From Polynucleobacter sp. TSB-Sco08W16 (GTDB taxonomy: Bacteria > Pseudomonadota > Gammaproteobacteria > Burkholderiales > Burkholderiaceae), in the NCBI RefSeq assembly GCF_018687455.1, contig NZ_CP061291.1, forward strand, positions 248,001-312,000: a DNA stretch of 64,000 nt, in the 5' to 3' direction. Positions 62,102-64,000 of the stretch are shown here, piece after piece (positions within the stretch are counted from its first letter, which is position 1; the number at the start of each line of letters is the position of its first letter). The translations under genes and the position numbers were made by a program. The notes under the pieces were generated by a model. The model saw only the letters and a program-made list of their open reading frames with translations. It had not been told where the DNA came from and made no database searches.

Positions 62102-63079
62102 ATGAAAACTAAATTACTTTGGTATACGAAGGGGAATCTTGGGGATTTTATATTAGCTTGCTATTCTCTAATGAAAATCGACCTTGCTTTAGTTGATGTA
62201 ACTATATGTACTAATAAAAATAACATAAAAATTATCAGAGATTTACAGCTTCCATTTAAAATAATTGAAGAAAATAATACTATCATCTCCTCAATAAAAT
62301 CTTTTGCATTGCTTAAGGCTCTCAATATTTTTGTTAGGAAAATATGTTCTTGTTGGAATTCATACGATGTATCTATCGACACTTATAGATGGAGATCTGG
62401 TTTTTTAATAGAACAATCCATATCATTTTTTGATTCAATTAAGTTGAATCGGTTTAATAGTAAAAAAATAATAAATTTTTCAAGAGCAGAGCTTGCAATA
62501 CATGAACAATTTTTAATGTTGGCGAAGATTCCCTATGCTAAAAAATCTTTTTTTTTACATCATATTAAAAATGTTACCAAGGGAAATGAGTTAGTTAAAA
62601 GATTTGATGTAATTATTCATCCATTTAGTTCTGAAAAAACACGAGTTTTAAATTACGAATTCGTTTTGGAAATAGTCAAAATGCATCCAAATGAGGAAAT
62701 ACTACTGCTAGGAGTGCCCAGTGATGATGGGAGTTTGCTTTTAAAATTGAAAAATTTAAAACTGGAGAATTTAACAGTAGAAATTAAATATTTTAATTTT
62801 TTTGAGCTTGCCCAATTAATCATTGCTGCAAAAATAATTTACGGCTCCGAGTCTTTCGTCTCTAATTTTGCTTCTTTGTTAGGGGCTAAGGTATATGGCT
62901 TCTTTAGTGGGGTTGCCGATCCAAATCAGTGGTATCTACCTGGTTTTAACTCCACAACTTTTAAATTGAACGTACCCTGCTCGCCATGCTTTAATAAAAT
63001 TGCATGTAGTAATGAGTGCCTTAATTTCTTTGCTTTTAGCGAAACACAATCTACCGACTTGAATGAAATGGATAAATAA
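62102..63079 (+). CDS. GT9/heptosyltransferase-like protein with Cys-rich C-terminus
   Basis: A 325-residue protein with TKGNLGDFILACYSLMKI at the N-terminus and SESFVSNFASLLGAKVYGFFSG plus QWYLPG in the second half, the pattern of the ADP-heptose transferase (GT9) group. The C-terminal stretch CSPCFNKIACSNEC holds four cysteines, like the C-x-x-C seen in some GT9 relatives. It lies among O-antigen genes rather than core genes, so the donor may differ from ADP-heptose. Confidence 0.6.
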   Translation: MKTKLLWYTKGNLGDFILACYSLMKIDLALVDVTICTNKNNIKIIRDLQLPFKIIEENNTIISSIKSFALLKALNIFVRKICSCWNSYDVSIDTYRWRSGFLIEQSISFFDSIKLNRFNSKKIINFSRAELAIHEQFLMLAKIPYAKKSFFLHHIKNVTKGNELVKRFDVIIHPFSSEKTRVLNYEFVLEIVKMHPNEEILLLGVPSDDGSLLLKLKNLKLENLTVEIKYFNFFELAQLIIAAKIIYGSESFVSNFASLLGAKVYGFFSGVADPNQWYLPGFNSTTFKLNVPCSPCFNKIACSNECLNFFAFSETQSTDLNEMDK

Positions 63080-63081
63080 TA

Positions 63082-64000
63082 GTGAAAGGCTGCAAAAGTA
63101 TTGAACTGCCAACAATATGCATTCCACTGATTGGTGCTAAATACCATGGCGGAGTGCGAATTATATTTAAAATCGCAAATCATTTAACTTCTATTGGATT
63201 AAAAGTTATATTGCTATGCCCTAGAGGTGCATGGAGTCCAATTTATAAGATAAATTCTGGTATTGAGGTTGTGTTGCTTGATGCTAGAAATATTTTCCAC
63301 TACTTACTTTTGCTTTGGAGCTACTTCTCTACGAGAAAGCATTCTGTTTTTATACTTTCGCATTGGTTAACTGGATTTATTTATTCGTTGTCACCAGGCG
63401 TGAAACGTAAGAACTCAATATATTTTGTCCAGGATTCTGAAGAAGTTTTTTTTAAAAAGTCTACACTAATTGGAAGGTTACTGAGGTTTTTTGTTTTTTG
63501 GGGGTATAGACATTCTTCGAATAATTTTATTGTAACAACCATTTACGGAGAAAGAAAACTCCGGGTTATAGTCAAAAATTTATCAGTTTGTATTCACAGG
63601 GTTATCTTGGGGGTTGATAAACAAGTTTTCTACCCCGACTCATCAGCTCCAAAGAAGAATGTTGTCCTTTTTTTCCCCAGACGAGGTTGGTTCAAAGATT
63701 TTGAATTGTTAAAAAATGTTTTTAACTGCTTGTATTTTAGTGAGTCGCTTAATTGTTATGAATTTTGGTTTGTGTCACAAGAAACCGATCTTTTCTCTAG
63801 TTTTGAAACTTTTGATCGCGTCAAATTTTTTTCCATCAAGTCTGATGATGAATTGCGCACAATATATAACTCTGCAAAATTATTGATACATACCTCTAAG
63901 TATGAAGGAGTTTGCCTTCCTATATTGGAGGCGCTTTCTTGTGGGACATACGTTATTGCTACTAATTCTTTTGGTCCTCTAACCTACTTATCTCGTTCCA
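63082..64000 (+). CDS. GT4 family glycosyltransferase, cut by the window end
   Basis: Partial gene, 306 codons seen and open to the last base. It starts with GTG at 63082, two bases after the previous stop. GAKYHGGVRIIFKIANHLT is the N-terminal acceptor loop, FVQDSEEVFF and ILGVDKQVFYP are typical GT4 segments, and SKYEGVCLPILEALSCG has the E-x7-E catalytic motif. Base composition rises a little above that of the wzx block. About 50-70 residues should lie beyond the window. Confidence 0.82.
   Translation, partial: MKGCKSIELPTICIPLIGAKYHGGVRIIFKIANHLTSIGLKVILLCPRGAWSPIYKINSGIEVVLLDARNIFHYLLLLWSYFSTRKHSVFILSHWLTGFIYSLSPGVKRKNSIYFVQDSEEVFFKKSTLIGRLLRFFVFWGYRHSSNNFIVTTIYGERKLRVIVKNLSVCIHRVILGVDKQVFYPDSSAPKKNVVLFFPRRGWFKDFELLKNVFNCLYFSESLNCYEFWFVSQETDLFSSFETFDRVKFFSIKSDDELRTIYNSAKLLIHTSKYEGVCLPILEALSCGTYVIATNSFGPLTYLSRS

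Noticed and set aside
1..64000. CRISPR arrays, rRNA, tRNA or insertion sequences
   Set aside because: No spaced direct-repeat array, no recognisable tRNA or rRNA segment, and no transposase-like frame was seen on either strand when read by eye.

Overview
The window looks like chromosomal DNA of a small, moderate-GC betaproteobacterium of the Burkholderiaceae, most like Polynucleobacter. This is inferred from gene content and order, not from a database search. The supporting blocks are tolQRAB-pal-cpoB-queC, glyA-nrdR, exbB-exbD-lpxK-Trm112-kdsB-adk divergent from xseA, murB divergent from yajQ-xerD-plsY, a proteobacterial ribB/ribA-like fusion and a periplasmic HiPIP. I found no rRNA, tRNA, CRISPR array, transposase or phage gene.

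Layout. (1) 0.1-10.9 kb: envelope polysaccharide genes. Three + strand glycosyltransferases are followed by an inverted pair of fucosyltransferase-like genes, another glycosyltransferase, the dTDP-L-rhamnose genes rfbB-rfbD-rfbA-rfbC and a waaC-like heptosyltransferase. (2) 10.9-30.4 kb: mostly housekeeping. A TolC-family channel, uppP, DUF2721, UDP-glucuronate decarboxylase, trmB, gabD, nusB-ribH-ribBX, four minor-pilin-like genes, ribD, ribE, queC, the Tol-Pal operon, glyA and nrdR. (3) 30.5-31.1 kb: a RelE/HigA-type toxin-antitoxin pair. (4) 31.1-43.7 kb: a Gmd-like gene next to adk-kdsB-Trm112-lpxK-exbD-exbB, then xseA, murB, yajQ-xerD-plsY, a MAPEG protein, folE, a small lipoprotein, HiPIP, an HPP protein and a 48-codon microprotein. 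(5) 43.8-64 kb: a second, larger polysaccharide region. GDP-L-fucose genes (manC-gmd-fcl), an exostosin-like transferase, an O-antigen ligase-like protein, a Wzz-like protein, a CDP-sugar operon (rfbF, rfbG, an SDR and a split transketolase), a wrecked wecB, then a very A+T-rich block with a methyltransferase, Wzx, Wzy and four glycosyltransferases, the last cut by the window end.

How it works together. The polysaccharide regions could supply dTDP-rhamnose, GDP-fucose, UDP-xylose and a CDP-6-deoxy-4-keto sugar. These would be assembled on undecaprenyl phosphate (recycled through UppP), flipped by Wzx, polymerised by Wzy under Wzz-type length control, and ligated to a lipid A-core built with KdsB, LpxK and WaaC.

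The most interesting element is the tightly overlapped rfbF-rfbG-SDR-split-transketolase operon at 51.8-56.4 kb. It suggests a thiamine-dependent two-carbon branch placed on a CDP-activated 4-keto sugar. Just downstream, at the edge of the A+T-rich block, lies a wecB remnant with a large internal deletion, a frameshift, an in-frame stop and a perfect 11-bp inverted repeat around the deletion junction. At 3.3-5.3 kb two fucosyltransferase-like genes sit back to front inside a + strand operon, with 1 bp and 5 bp joints.
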